From contig JBAZTO010000002.1 in the NCBI GenBank assembly GCA_041661865.1, positions 62,001-126,000 of the forward strand: DNA of 64,000 nt, read 5' to 3'. The stretch comes from JBAZTO01 sp041661865. GTDB taxonomy: Bacteria; Planctomycetota; Phycisphaerae; SM23-33. The notes beneath the pieces were generated by a model. It was not told the origin of the DNA, did not search any database, and was given only the letters and a program-made list of their open reading frames with translations. Below, piece by piece: positions 32,944-41,388 of the stretch (within the stretch, counting starts at the first letter, position 1; the number at the start of each line of letters is the position of its first letter). The position numbers and the translations under genes are program-made.

Positions 32944-32957
32944 GGGTTACCCGCAGA

Positions 32958-33263
32958 TCAAATCTGCATGTTCATGGTTTGCTTGTAGGCCTCGATGACC
33001 TTGTTTCGCACGCCGATGAGCAGCTTGAAGCTCATGTCGGCCTCCGCCATCGCCGAGACGGCGCCGAGCAAGTTGTCGGCGTTGCCGCTGACGGTGTCCT
33101 GAATGGCGGCGCCGGAGTTCTGCTGGGTCCGGTCGACCTGGTCGAGGGCGTTCTTGAGGGTGTCGGCAAAGCCCGCGCCGCCCGGTGCGGCCTTGGCGTC
33201 GCTCAGCGGCGCCGCCGGGCTGATCGCAGGGTTGATTCCACTGATGGGGCCGATGGATGTCAT
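32958..33263 (-). CDS. fliE: Flagellar hook-basal body protein FliE
   Basis: This 101-residue junction protein connects the MS ring to the rod. The C-terminal MAEADMSFKLLIGVRNKVIEAYKQTMNMQI is the FliE signature. The order flgB-flgC-fliE-fliF is the standard class II block. Confidence 0.95.
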   Translation of the reverse strand: MTSIGPISGINPAISPAAPLSDAKAAPGGAGFADTLKNALDQVDRTQQNSGAAIQDTVSGNADNLLGAVSAMAEADMSFKLLIGVRNKVIEAYKQTMNMQI

Positions 33264-33279
33264 GTTCTATCGCTCCTGT

Positions 33280-33690
33280 TTATCTCAGCAGTTCCAAGGT
33301 GGCGTCGCTGATTTCGCCGTATCGCTTGAGGACGGCGACATTGGCCTGGTAGGCCCGGCTGGCCGTCACCAGGTGCATCATTTCGGTCGGCAGCTCCACG
33401 TTGGGCATCGCGACGTAGCCGTCGGTGCCCGCGTCGGGGTGGCCCGGCTGGTAGACCCGCTTGAAGTCCGTGCTCAGGTCCGGGGTTACCTGCTCGACGT
33501 TCACGCCCGAGAGGCCGTCACTGGTCGAGAGTACTAACTCCTCCCGGCGATAGGGCTTTCCGTCGGCCGTGCGCGAGGTGGAGGCATTGGCGATGTTGTT
33601 GGCGATGAGGTTCATCCGCGCCGTCTCGGCCCGCAGGCCCGAGACCGCTATGTCCAACGCATTGGCGCGACCGACGCTGTTAATGCCCAT
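33280..33690 (-). CDS. flgC: Flagellar proximal rod protein FlgC
   Basis: This 136-residue rod protein has the N-terminal ALDIAVSGLRAETARMNLIANNIANASTSRT motif and the C-terminal NVELPTEMMHLVTASRAYQANVAVLKRYGEI helix that pack together in the rod. It lies 11 bp after flgB. Confidence 0.95.
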   Translation of the reverse strand: MGINSVGRANALDIAVSGLRAETARMNLIANNIANASTSRTADGKPYRREELVLSTSDGLSGVNVEQVTPDLSTDFKRVYQPGHPDAGTDGYVAMPNVELPTEMMHLVTASRAYQANVAVLKRYGEISDATLELLR

Positions 33691-33701
33691 CTGTAGGCTC
33701 C

Positions 33702-34064
33702 TTATTCAACCTGTGTGGCCAGTTCCATCTGCCGATAGACCTTGGCCGTCATGCGGAGATAGGTCTTGTAGGCGTTGGAGTTTTTGAGCAGCTCAGCCAC
33801 TTCCATGTCCAGATTCACGTCGTTGCCGGTGGGGTCCACCGGCGTGCTTTTGGGCTGGACGATCTGGGCTTCCGAGGCCAGGACGCTCGAGACGTCGCCC
33901 GAGGCGATGGCCTTGGACAGGGCCTTCTCGAAATCCACCGTCTGCCGCCGGAAACCGGGCGTGTCCAGGTTGGCGATGTTGTTGGCGATGACCGCTTGCC
34001 GCAGGCTCGCGGCCCGCAGGCCCGCCTGTAGAAAGTCCATGCTCGAAGGGGGTGGCTTTAGCAT
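33702..34064 (-). CDS. flgB: Flagellar proximal rod protein FlgB
   Basis: This 120-residue rod protein has LRAASLRQAVIANNIANLDTPGFRRQTVDFEKALS at the N-terminus and DMEVAELLKNSNAYKTYLRMTAKVYRQMELATQ at the C-terminus. The start at 34064 is chosen because GGGAGA lies six bases upstream; MDFLQ at 34040 lacks such a site. It overlaps the end of the sigma-54 activator gene by 7 bp, so regulator and first structural gene are coupled. Confidence 0.93.
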   Translation of the reverse strand: MLKPPPSSMDFLQAGLRAASLRQAVIANNIANLDTPGFRRQTVDFEKALSKAIASGDVSSVLASEAQIVQPKSTPVDPTGNDVNLDMEVAELLKNSNAYKTYLRMTAKVYRQMELATQVE

Positions 34065-35437
34065 ACGCTGTCTCCCACGGTTTCCAGGTGTCCATCTTCG
34101 CGATACCGCCGAAGCTTCTCGCGAAGCGTCCGATCGGTGATGCCCAGCAGCCGGGCCGCCTTGACCTGGTTGCGCTGGGTCCGCTCCAGGGCCTCCAGGA
34201 TCGTCCGACGCTCGAGTTCCTGAAGTTGCAGCGTCGCCTTGGCCGGCGCGGCGTAGCTCTTGAGCAGCTCTTCCCTGATGCCGGCGGCGCCTTCCAGCGA
34301 CAGGACCGGCCCGGCGCCCAGGGCCAGGGCCGAGCGGACGACGTTCCGCAGTTGGCGGACGTTGCCCGGCCAGGGGTAGCGGCAGAAGGCATCGAGCATC
34401 TGGGCGTCCATGCTGGTGATGCGCCGCTGCGTCTCGGCGGCGTAGCTGTTGACGAAATGCCATATCAAGGCCGGGATGTCGTCGGTCCGCTCGCGGAGGG
34501 GCGGCAGGTTCAGTTGCGCCCCGCAGAGGCGGTAGTACAGGTCGCGGCGGAATCGGCCGGCTTCCACCTCGGCCGCCAGGTTGCGGTTGGTGGTGGACAC
34601 GACGCGAACGTTGACCCGCACCGACTCGCTGCCGCCGACGCGCTCGAAGTCCTGCTGCTCCAGCACGCGCAGCAACTGGGCCTGGAGGCGAATGCTCGTC
34701 TCGGAAATCTCGTCCAGCAGCAGCGTGCCGCCGTGGGCCAGTTCAAACCGGCCCTTACGCTGCGTGTAGGCGCCGGTGAAGGCCCCGCGCTCGTGGCCGA
34801 ACAACTCGCTCTCCAGCAACGACTCGCTCAGCGCCGCGCAGTTGACGCGGACGTAAGGCCCGCCCCGCCGCGCCGAGGTGCGATGAATCAGGTAGGCCAG
34901 CAGTTCCTTGCCCGTGCCGCTTTCGCCGCTGATGAGAATGGGCATGGAGGTGGGGCTGAGCTTCTGGGCCAGGCTGATCGTTTCGAGCAGTCGCCCGCTC
35001 CGGCCGGCGATCTGGTAGAGGCAGCGGGAGTCTTCCTGCGCGACCGCGGCCATCGGCACCCGGTGGTTGGGCAGGTGGAGGTCGAGGCAGGCCTGGAGCG
35101 ACTGGGCCGTCACGGGCTTGGCCAGGAAATCGCGGCAGCCTTCCCGGATGGCTGCGACGGCGGCGGCGGTGTCGCCCTGGGCGCCCAGCAGGATCGCCGG
35201 CCGCTCCGGGAAACACGAGCGGGCCTTGGCCAGCAGTTCGAGCACGTCGCGGTCGAGGGGTTCGCCGTCGCAGAGGATCATCTCCCACTGCACGCTGTCG
35301 AGGCGAGGAGCGGCGGCAGAGGCCGAGGCGACCACCACGCCGCGCAGGCCCTTGGCCGCCAGCACTTCCTGCACCTGGCGAACGGTCGCCCGCTCGTTGC
35401 TGACGACCAGAACGTTCTGTACGACCTGCTCCATCAT
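34058..35437 (-). CDS. Sigma-54-dependent flagellar activator with degenerate receiver (FlrC/FleQ-like)
   Basis: This 459-residue regulator has a receiver-like domain (1-120), AAA+ domain (about 145-385) and Fis-type helix-turn-helix (about 415-450). Walker A GESGTGKE (171-178) and the sigma-54 contact loop GAFTGA (218-223) are intact. In the receiver the acidic pair is replaced by Ser-Asn (residues 13-14), although D57 and K107 remain, so phosphorylation may not occur. It is encoded in the operon it probably controls; four -24/-12 promoters in the cluster are likely targets. The start at 35437 overlaps the upstream gene (ATGA). Confidence 0.92.
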   Translation of the reverse strand: MMEQVVQNVLVVSNERATVRQVQEVLAAKGLRGVVVASASAAAPRLDSVQWEMILCDGEPLDRDVLELLAKARSCFPERPAILLGAQGDTAAAVAAIREGCRDFLAKPVTAQSLQACLDLHLPNHRVPMAAVAQEDSRCLYQIAGRSGRLLETISLAQKLSPTSMPILISGESGTGKELLAYLIHRTSARRGGPYVRVNCAALSESLLESELFGHERGAFTGAYTQRKGRFELAHGGTLLLDEISETSIRLQAQLLRVLEQQDFERVGGSESVRVNVRVVSTTNRNLAAEVEAGRFRRDLYYRLCGAQLNLPPLRERTDDIPALIWHFVNSYAAETQRRITSMDAQMLDAFCRYPWPGNVRQLRNVVRSALALGAGPVLSLEGAAGIREELLKSYAAPAKATLQLQELERRTILEALERTQRNQVKAARLLGITDRTLREKLRRYREDGHLETVGDSVC

Positions 35438-36144
35438 TGGTTTGCCGAACCCTTGTTTTGCCCGGCCAGCAGCGTCGGGATGTTGTTGGCGCTGTGCCAC
35501 TCGATCAATTGCAGCCGTGCCGAGGCCAGCGGACGCCACGGCGAGGAAGGGAACTCGCTGAGCAGCTTGCGATAACCTTCAGCCGCGGCGGCGGGGTTCT
35601 TGGCGGCCTGGCAGTTGGCCAGTTGCAGTTGGGCCCAGTCCTTGTCCTTGGCGTAGCGGGCGTCTGCGACGACCTTTTCGTAGAAGACGGCTGCGGCATC
35701 GAGCTTGCCATCGGCGAACATCGCATCGGCCAGTGCCAGCGGATCCTCGACCGACGAGGCCTTGTACGCGGCCAGGATCTCCGAGGCGTCTTTCGCCGTC
35801 GGCTGCGAGGCGGCCTTGATGTCAGCCTTGGTCACTTCAAACAGTGTTTCGAGGTCCGCTGTCGGCGGGCGGGATGGCTTGGCGACCGTCGGGGCCGGCT
35901 GGGAGGCCGCCGGCTTTGTCGCCACCGCCATCGAATCGGCGTGGCTCATCGCCGCGGCCAGTTGCGGGGACTGCGCGTCGGTCGGAGCGGCGCAATAAGC
36001 CCGCAGCAGAGCGCGGCGGCTTTGCTGCACCTGCGTCACGCTTTGCGCCGACGGCGTAGTGGAAGCCTGCGACGCCACCGGCGCTGCGGCAGCGGCGACC
36101 TGCGCCCATGCGGCCAGAAGGATCAGAGTCGGCAGGAGCCTCAT
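35434..36144 (-). CDS. Secreted TPR-type protein in the flagellar operon
   Basis: This 236-residue protein has a signal peptide (MRLLPTLILLAAWAQVAAAAAP). A middle Pro/Ala/Lys-rich region is followed by TPR-like helices in the C-terminal half (ADAMFADGKLDAAAVFYEKVVADARYAKDKDWAQLQLANCQAAKNPAAAAEGYRKLLSEFPSSPW). It overlaps both neighbours by 4 bp (ATGA), so it is co-translated with the larger TPR protein and the activator. It probably works in the periplasm with the upstream gene product. No named family. Confidence 0.75.
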   Translation of the reverse strand: MRLLPTLILLAAWAQVAAAAAPVASQASTTPSAQSVTQVQQSRRALLRAYCAAPTDAQSPQLAAAMSHADSMAVATKPAASQPAPTVAKPSRPPTADLETLFEVTKADIKAASQPTAKDASEILAAYKASSVEDPLALADAMFADGKLDAAAVFYEKVVADARYAKDKDWAQLQLANCQAAKNPAAAAEGYRKLLSEFPSSPWRPLASARLQLIEWHSANNIPTLLAGQNKGSANQ

Positions 36145-38531
36145 GGCTTGCCCTCCTTGGCCCGTGGCGTATCGCTCGACGCCACGGCCGCCTGGTCGTA
36201 CTGGCCGATCTGGAGGTAAGCGCTGCTCAGAAGGGCCCGGCCTTGCTGCTTGATCGCCGGAGCGGCGGAGGATTTGAGCAGGTCGCGGCAAAGCGCGATG
36301 GCCTGCTGCTCCTTGGCCGTCTTGAGGCAGACCCGCGCCAGGTCCAACTGCATCTGGTGCGCAACGGAGCCCTTGAGCCTGGGCATGACGTTGCTCAGCG
36401 TGTTGTAGGCGCCGGTGAAGTCCTCGGCCGCCATGTAGGAGCGGGCCAGCTCCACTTCCAACTCCATTCGCGTCTGTGCGTCAGTGATATCCGGCAGTCC
36501 GTGGCGAAGGGCAGTGGCGGACTTTTCCGGCAGACCCATCTCGCGAAGGGATCGCCCCCTGATCAGCAACACCTGGCCCCGTTGAAGCGGGGTCAACTCC
36601 TCGGCCGGGAGCGTTTCGAGCGTTCGGATCGCCTGGCCGAAGCATTCGCGTCGGCTCTGCGCGTCGGCCAGGTCGATCATGATCTCGGTGGCGCGCCGGG
36701 CGTCGCACCCGTAGGTCAGCGCCTGGCCAAAGGCGCCGGTCGCGGTGGCGAACTTTTCCTGGCCCGTCTCACTCTTGCCCAGCATCCAGCAGGCCTCAAC
36801 CAGGTCGTCCTTGGCCGAGGAACCTTCCTGGCCCAGATCGATGCATCGCGTGAACCACTTGGAGGCCTCGGCCAGGTCGCCGATGCGGTAGCTGCATTTG
36901 CCGGCGCCCAGGCTGGCGGCGCGGCGGGCGGCGGCGGGCAGGTCTTGCCAGTAGACCCGGGCGTACATCTTTCGGGCCTCGTCGAGCAGGCCGGCGTCCA
37001 TGGTCGCCTCCGCCAGCGTGATATAGACGCCGTCGCCGGCGACATAGTCGGGGTAGCTGTCACGAAGGGTCAGCAGCGTGGCGCGGGCGCCGGCGTAGTC
37101 GTGCAACACCATGCGGACCCGGGCGCACTGGACCAGCGCCAGCGGCGCGACCGAAGAACGCGGGAACTGGTTGGCCGTCCACTGGTACTCGCCGATGGCC
37201 GCCAGCGGTTCGTCCAAGCGCTCAAGGACGGCCGCCAGGGCGAAGTGGCCCTCGGCCAGCCGGGCGTCCCTGGGATACCGCAGGAAGAACCGCCGCCATG
37301 TCGAGACGGCCTCGGCGCCAACGGCCTTGCCCTGCTGCTGCAACGACTCGGTGTTGTCCGGGTCGAGGATCTGAACCTTCTCCTCGGTGAAGTTGGCCAC
37401 CAGCCCCGTCATGCCGACGGCCAGCTCGCAGAGACGTTGCGGCGAGAGACTTACCGATGTCAGTGTCACGGGCCGGCGTCGGATGGAGGCGTCCACGCCG
37501 ACGAAGCGGGCGTCGAAACCTCCTTGCGTGGTCAAGCCGGCCAGCACTTCCTCCAGCGGCGCCTGGTAACAGGTGACGGTCAACCGCGGCTGCGAAGGCC
37601 CCTGCGTCTGCTTGATCACCGGGCCCAGCACGGCGGCCGACAGTTGCGAGAGGCCTTCGTGGAGGCGGTCCTGGAGCTTGCTTTCGTCCAGGTTCGCAAG
37701 CGGATCGGGAGTCTTTTGCTTGTCCCAGGGGATTCCGTCGCCGGCGGGGATGATCTTGTGTGTCAGGGTCTGGGCGATCAGGAAGTCGATATCGGCCGCC
37801 AGTTGGGACGTTTCATCCGGCTGGGCCTGGGCCCCCAGCGAGGCGTAGGCGTGCATGCGGGCGCGAAGCGGCTCCCCCACTGCCAGTTCGACCCGCGCCA
37901 AGTAAAAGCAGGCCGTCGCCCGCACGAGGGGCGACTTGCTGGCCGCGGCCTGCGTGAGCAACGCTCGGGCCTCGGCCTTCTGGTTGAGATGATAGCCGCA
38001 CTGGGCCAGGCGAAGGGTGAGGAAGTCCGTCACGATGGGGTCGGCGCCCGGGCCTTTGCCTGCTTCAAGCAGACCCTGGTAGATCTCCCGCGCCACGGCG
38101 TAGCGCGATCCTCGCAGCGCCGCCTCGGCCTCCTTGAGCGACCGGGCCGGGGCCGGCGCCGCCGGCTCGCTGGCCGGGGTCGTGACCGGCTCGGCCGCGG
38201 CGAGGGCCGGGTGGACGACGCGCGACGTATCCGGGCTGGCCGCAGTGGGATTCTGCTGGGCGCTGCCCGGCGGAGGGGTCGCCGGCGGATGGCTGCCCCT
38301 GCGTGTCGGCAACAGGAAGATGCCCGCTACCAGGACGGCCGACAAGACCGACCCAATGGCAATAGCAACCAACAAGGGCGTCCTGACGGTCCGCCTTGTC
38401 GTAGACATCTCGTCGGCCTCTCGAAGGGCATCCAGGATTTCCGCGGAGATTTTGCTGTCCTGATCTGTTCCGCTCTTGCCGGCTCCGCCGACTGGATGGC
38501 CCTGAGGCGCCTCTGAGTCTGTTGCTGTCAT
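36141..38531 (-). CDS. Large membrane-anchored TPR protein with STN-like domain, putative motor scaffold
   Basis: In this 796-residue protein a 50-residue cytosolic tail is followed by one transmembrane helix (about 52-74) and a periplasmic part of some 700 residues. The first TPR block lies at about 135-250. A beta-alpha-beta domain at about 316-391 (LTVTCYQAPLEEVLAGL and RRPVTLTSVSLSPQRLCELAVGMTG) resembles the STN short domain of secretins. A long TPR array follows (about 400-790). It heads the operon with flgB-fliM and has its own sigma-54 promoter, which also fixes the start at 38531. By architecture it is comparable to Campylobacter PflA/PflB; that comparison is an inference. Confidence 0.8.
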   Translation of the reverse strand: MTATDSEAPQGHPVGGAGKSGTDQDSKISAEILDALREADEMSTTRRTVRTPLLVAIAIGSVLSAVLVAGIFLLPTRRGSHPPATPPPGSAQQNPTAASPDTSRVVHPALAAAEPVTTPASEPAAPAPARSLKEAEAALRGSRYAVAREIYQGLLEAGKGPGADPIVTDFLTLRLAQCGYHLNQKAEARALLTQAAASKSPLVRATACFYLARVELAVGEPLRARMHAYASLGAQAQPDETSQLAADIDFLIAQTLTHKIIPAGDGIPWDKQKTPDPLANLDESKLQDRLHEGLSQLSAAVLGPVIKQTQGPSQPRLTVTCYQAPLEEVLAGLTTQGGFDARFVGVDASIRRRPVTLTSVSLSPQRLCELAVGMTGLVANFTEEKVQILDPDNTESLQQQGKAVGAEAVSTWRRFFLRYPRDARLAEGHFALAAVLERLDEPLAAIGEYQWTANQFPRSSVAPLALVQCARVRMVLHDYAGARATLLTLRDSYPDYVAGDGVYITLAEATMDAGLLDEARKMYARVYWQDLPAAARRAASLGAGKCSYRIGDLAEASKWFTRCIDLGQEGSSAKDDLVEACWMLGKSETGQEKFATATGAFGQALTYGCDARRATEIMIDLADAQSRRECFGQAIRTLETLPAEELTPLQRGQVLLIRGRSLREMGLPEKSATALRHGLPDITDAQTRMELEVELARSYMAAEDFTGAYNTLSNVMPRLKGSVAHQMQLDLARVCLKTAKEQQAIALCRDLLKSSAAPAIKQQGRALLSSAYLQIGQYDQAAVASSDTPRAKEGKP

Positions 38532-38610
38532 ATCGGTCGTTTCTGAAGCCTTTCGCGCGTCGCAACGGCCGCCGACCTCTGCGCGGTCGCGCACTGCGAT
38601 CAAACCAGCC

Positions 38611-38627
38611 ATGCAAGAGACGTGCCA
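38611..38627 (-). promoter_or_regulatory. Sigma-54 promoter of the TPR/STN-flgBC-fli-mot operon
   Basis: On the minus strand TGGCACG (38621-38627), 4 bp, then TTGCAT (38611-38616) match the -24/-12 consensus perfectly. The predicted start is 38601, giving a 70-nt leader before the ATG at 38531. The rest of the 38532-38912 gap shows no gene. Confidence 0.85.
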
Positions 38628-38912
38628 AGCGTCTGATCGCGTCGTGGGAGAGAACTGGCCCGGATGTGAGAAGCCCCCGAAACCTGGCCCATGTTAAAAC
38701 CAGAAAGGTCGAAACTCGCGGCAATTTCCAACCTCCCAGGCCAGGCGACAAGACTTTCGGCGGCATCGGCGGGTCAGGGTTTCAAACCTGATTCTGGATT
38801 TCGGGCTTTGCGGATCGCCTTTGCCGGGCGGGAAGGTGTCTTGAAATTATGCAGGGGTGGACGTTTTCCAGACATCGAAGATGAAGATGCGCGGGTCGAT
38901 GATGGCGATGGA

Positions 38913-40034
38913 CTACGATTGGACTTCGCTGGGCGAGGTCTGCCGGCCACCGGGGGCCTGGATGTCGTACCGCTTGAGCTTGGCGTGCAGCGTGGCCCGG
39001 GTGATGCCCAGCAACCCCGCCGCCCGCGTCCGCTGCCAGTTGGCCTCCTTCAGAGCGCGGATGATGAATTCCCGCTCCGCCGCTTCGAGGGAAAACTCCT
39101 CCCGCGGCCTGGCCGTGGCGGTGGGCGCGGAAGTGCATGAGGCCGAGCCCAGTTCGATGTGCGACAGCGAGGTGTCGAACAACAGGCTCGAAGCGCCGAT
39201 CACGTCGGAACTGTCGAGGATCAGCGCCCGCTCGATGACGTTCTTGAGTTCGCGGACATTCCCGGGCCAGTCGTGGGCCAGGAGACGCTCGCGGGCCTCG
39301 TCGCTCAATTTCGGCACGGCCGAGCGGGGCTCGCAGGTTCCACCGGCCAGGAAATACTCGGCCAGCAATGGAATGTCATGCCTCCGGTCCGCGGCCCGCA
39401 GCGGCGGTAGCGTGATCGGAAAGACCGCCAGGCGATAGTAGAGATCCTTGCGGAACTTGTTGTTGCGGACTTCCGCGGCCAGGTCGCGATTGCTGGAGGC
39501 GATGACGGTGGCGCGGCTGACGATGTCCGTGGTGCCGCCGACGCGGCGGAAGGTCCGCTCCTGCAAGACCCGCAGCAGCTTGGCCTGAAGGTCCGGCGCC
39601 ATCTCGCTGATTTCGTCGAGGAAGAGGCAGCCGTCCTCGGCCAATTCAAACAGGCCGACCTTGTCGCGATCGGCGCCGGTGAAGGAACCTTTGACGTGGC
39701 CGAACAATTCGCTTTCCAGCAGGCTGGCTGTCAGGGCGGCGCAGTTGACGGCCACGAATTTGCGCTCGGGCCCGCAGCGCCAGGCATGCACGGCCTGGGC
39801 GGCGGACTCCTTGCCCGTGCCCGTCTCGCCCTGGATCAGGATCGGGTTGCACCGGCTGAAGGAGATGATGCGGAGCAGCGCCAGCACCTTAGTCAGGGCC
39901 GGGCTCTGGCCGACGATGCCCACGCCTTCGGGGCAGTCGGGGCAGAAGAATCTCTCGTCAATGCCCGGCGCAATGACCGCCTCTGCGGATAGGGACAAGC
40001 TCAGGGGATGCGGAGTTCCTGCACGCTCTGTCAT
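38913..40034 (-). CDS. Sigma-54-dependent activator without receiver domain
   Basis: This 373-residue AAA+ regulator has a 45-residue N-terminal segment containing CPDC (31-34), Walker A GETGTGKE (69-76) and the contact loop GSFTGA (116-121) with Ser in place of the usual Ala. A LFLDEI Walker B and a C-terminal Fis helix-turn-helix (RALKEANWQRTRAAGLLGITRATLHAKLKRY) complete it. Lacking a receiver, it may respond to a partner protein or act constitutively. It lies between the two flagellar operons, so a role in flagellar control is likely. Confidence 0.9.
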   Translation of the reverse strand: MTERAGTPHPLSLSLSAEAVIAPGIDERFFCPDCPEGVGIVGQSPALTKVLALLRIISFSRCNPILIQGETGTGKESAAQAVHAWRCGPERKFVAVNCAALTASLLESELFGHVKGSFTGADRDKVGLFELAEDGCLFLDEISEMAPDLQAKLLRVLQERTFRRVGGTTDIVSRATVIASSNRDLAAEVRNNKFRKDLYYRLAVFPITLPPLRAADRRHDIPLLAEYFLAGGTCEPRSAVPKLSDEARERLLAHDWPGNVRELKNVIERALILDSSDVIGASSLLFDTSLSHIELGSASCTSAPTATARPREEFSLEAAEREFIIRALKEANWQRTRAAGLLGITRATLHAKLKRYDIQAPGGRQTSPSEVQS

Positions 40035-40377
40035 ACTCTCCGTCCGAACCGGCTGCGAAGATCTGGTGCCGTGCTTACCTATCAACGGCTAGATGATCCG
40101 TCCTCCGACGTGCATCTTTGGGGCAGGCGATGGAATGACGTGTCGCGAAGCTGTCGGCAGAGAGAGCTCCAAAACCCATTCCCAGGCATCCTTTCCTGGC
40201 ACAAAGAGTCACTGATTCTGGACCTGGATCGGGTGGTAAAAGACGCACCTGGCCCAACCCTGGGCCTGACGTGCCACGGCACGCCCCGATCCGTAAGTTC
40301 CGCCTAAGCTACAGGCAATAAAATGAATTGCAAGTTTTTTTGATCACGAGGCCTACTTTTTTTATCCGGCCTGCCGG
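40035..40377. other. Intergenic region upstream of the second sigma-54 activator
   Basis: No gene is seen. It contains an inverted repeat CGTGCC-AC-GGCACG (40269-40282) and an AT-rich block at 40310-40375. No convincing -24/-12 or sigma-28 promoter was found. Confidence 0.5.
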
Positions 40378-40716
40378 CTAGAAACGCCCGCTGCCCAGGC
40401 CATAGGATCGGGCGACTTTCTTCTGCGAAGACAGTCGCGACAGTTCGCCGGCCAACCGGTCTTTCTGGTCGGCCAGCAGGAGCCGAAGCTCGCGCTCCAA
40501 CTTGCCGATCCGCTCCAGTCGCGCCTGATCAGGCCGCGGGTTCTCCTGGCCGCCCGGCAGGGAAAGCTCGCCGGCTTGCTTCATCAGCTCCAGGGCCCGG
40601 ACGAAATCGCCGTGCCGTGCCGCTTCGAGTTGTTGAACCAGGAGAGATTCCAGATGTGCCAAGACTTCGCCGATGGCCAGCCCGTCCGGGAGGTCGGGTC
40701 GCGGCGCGCTTGTCAT
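40378..40716 (-). CDS. Small helical protein, FliT/FlgN-like chaperone candidate
   Basis: This 112-residue, mostly helical protein consists of LAHLESLLVQQLEAARHGDFVRALELMKQAGEL, then LERIGKLERELRLLLADQKDRLAGELSRLSSQKKVARSYG. Size, helicity and position in a flagellar cluster recall FliT or FlgN chaperones, but no diagnostic motif is present. It overlaps the TPR gene by ATGA, so the two form a unit under the sigma-54 promoter at 41372. Confidence 0.6.
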   Translation of the reverse strand: MTSAPRPDLPDGLAIGEVLAHLESLLVQQLEAARHGDFVRALELMKQAGELSLPGGQENPRPDQARLERIGKLERELRLLLADQKDRLAGELSRLSSQKKVARSYGLGSGRF

Positions 40717-41345
40717 TGGATGGCCCCGCTGAAGGCGCCGCCGCCCATCCGCCGCTCGATTTGCCCCAGCAGTTCCAGGGCCTCGATCTTTTGCGGTTCC
40801 TGGGCCAGCACTCGTCCCACGGCCTGCCGCGCCTGGGGCAGCTTGCCCTCGCGGGCCTGCAACGTGGCCAGGCAGAACAGGACGGCGGTGTCGTCGGGGT
40901 GGCTGAGCAGGTAGATTTCCAGGTAGCGGATGATGTGAGAGAACGTGCCCATCTGACAGGAGACCTGGAAAAGCCCCAGCAGGGCCATCAGGTTGTCACT
41001 GTTGAGTTCCAGGCATTTCATGTAGGCCAGGAAGGCGGCCGGGTAGTTCCGCATCTGCTGATGGACCATGGCCATGCCGGCCTGGGCGTCGGCGTTGTCG
41101 GGTTCGGCGCGGACGGCGCGTTCAAACAGCCGCCGGGCCTGATCGATCTTCCCCTCGCGCAGCGCCAGCGAGCCCATGGAGACCCACAAGGCCGCATCCT
41201 GCTCGACCATCCTGGACGCCCGCTGGTAGCAGGCGCCGGCCTGTTCAAGCTCGCCTGTCGCGGCCAGGCAGTCGCCCAGATCCTTGAGCTGCTGAAAGCT
41301 GGCATCGGCTGCGAACGCCGGAATGTTCACATATCTCACGTTCAC
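40713..41345 (-). CDS. TPR protein of the flagellar cluster
   Basis: This 210-residue cytosolic protein consists of about five tetratricopeptide repeats (ALWVSMGSLALREGKIDQARRLFERAVRAEPDNADAQAGMAMVHQQ and similar units), a protein-docking scaffold. The frame opens with GTG at 41345, but the sequence GAGGTGAACGTG suggests that the second GTG (41339) may be the real start. It has its own sigma-54 promoter and is followed by the FliT-like gene. The partner is unknown. Confidence 0.8.
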   Translation of the reverse strand: MNVRYVNIPAFAADASFQQLKDLGDCLAATGELEQAGACYQRASRMVEQDAALWVSMGSLALREGKIDQARRLFERAVRAEPDNADAQAGMAMVHQQMRNYPAAFLAYMKCLELNSDNLMALLGLFQVSCQMGTFSHIIRYLEIYLLSHPDDTAVLFCLATLQAREGKLPQARQAVGRVLAQEPQKIEALELLGQIERRMGGGAFSGAIQ

Positions 41346-41371
41346 CTCGGGTGTGGTACCGTGTCCAACTT

Positions 41372-41388
41372 ATGCAAAACTCGTGCCG
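41372..41388 (-). promoter_or_regulatory. Sigma-54 promoter of the 210-residue TPR gene
   Basis: CGGCACG (41382-41388), 4 bp, then TTGCAT (41372-41377) on the minus strand match TGGCACG-N4-TTGCA except for the first base. The predicted start is 41362, a leader of about 17-23 nt. Confidence 0.75.

Noticed and set aside
30274..32988. A 904-codon open frame on the plus strand across fliG and fliF
   Set aside because: It is antisense to two unmistakable flagellar genes; long antisense frames are expected in high-GC DNA, and its composition (His, Arg, Gly, Gln-rich) is not protein-like.
40269..40282. CGTGCC-AC-GGCACG as part of a sigma-54 promoter
   Set aside because: The -24 half resembles TGGCACG, but the -12 position lacks GC at the correct spacing on either strand.
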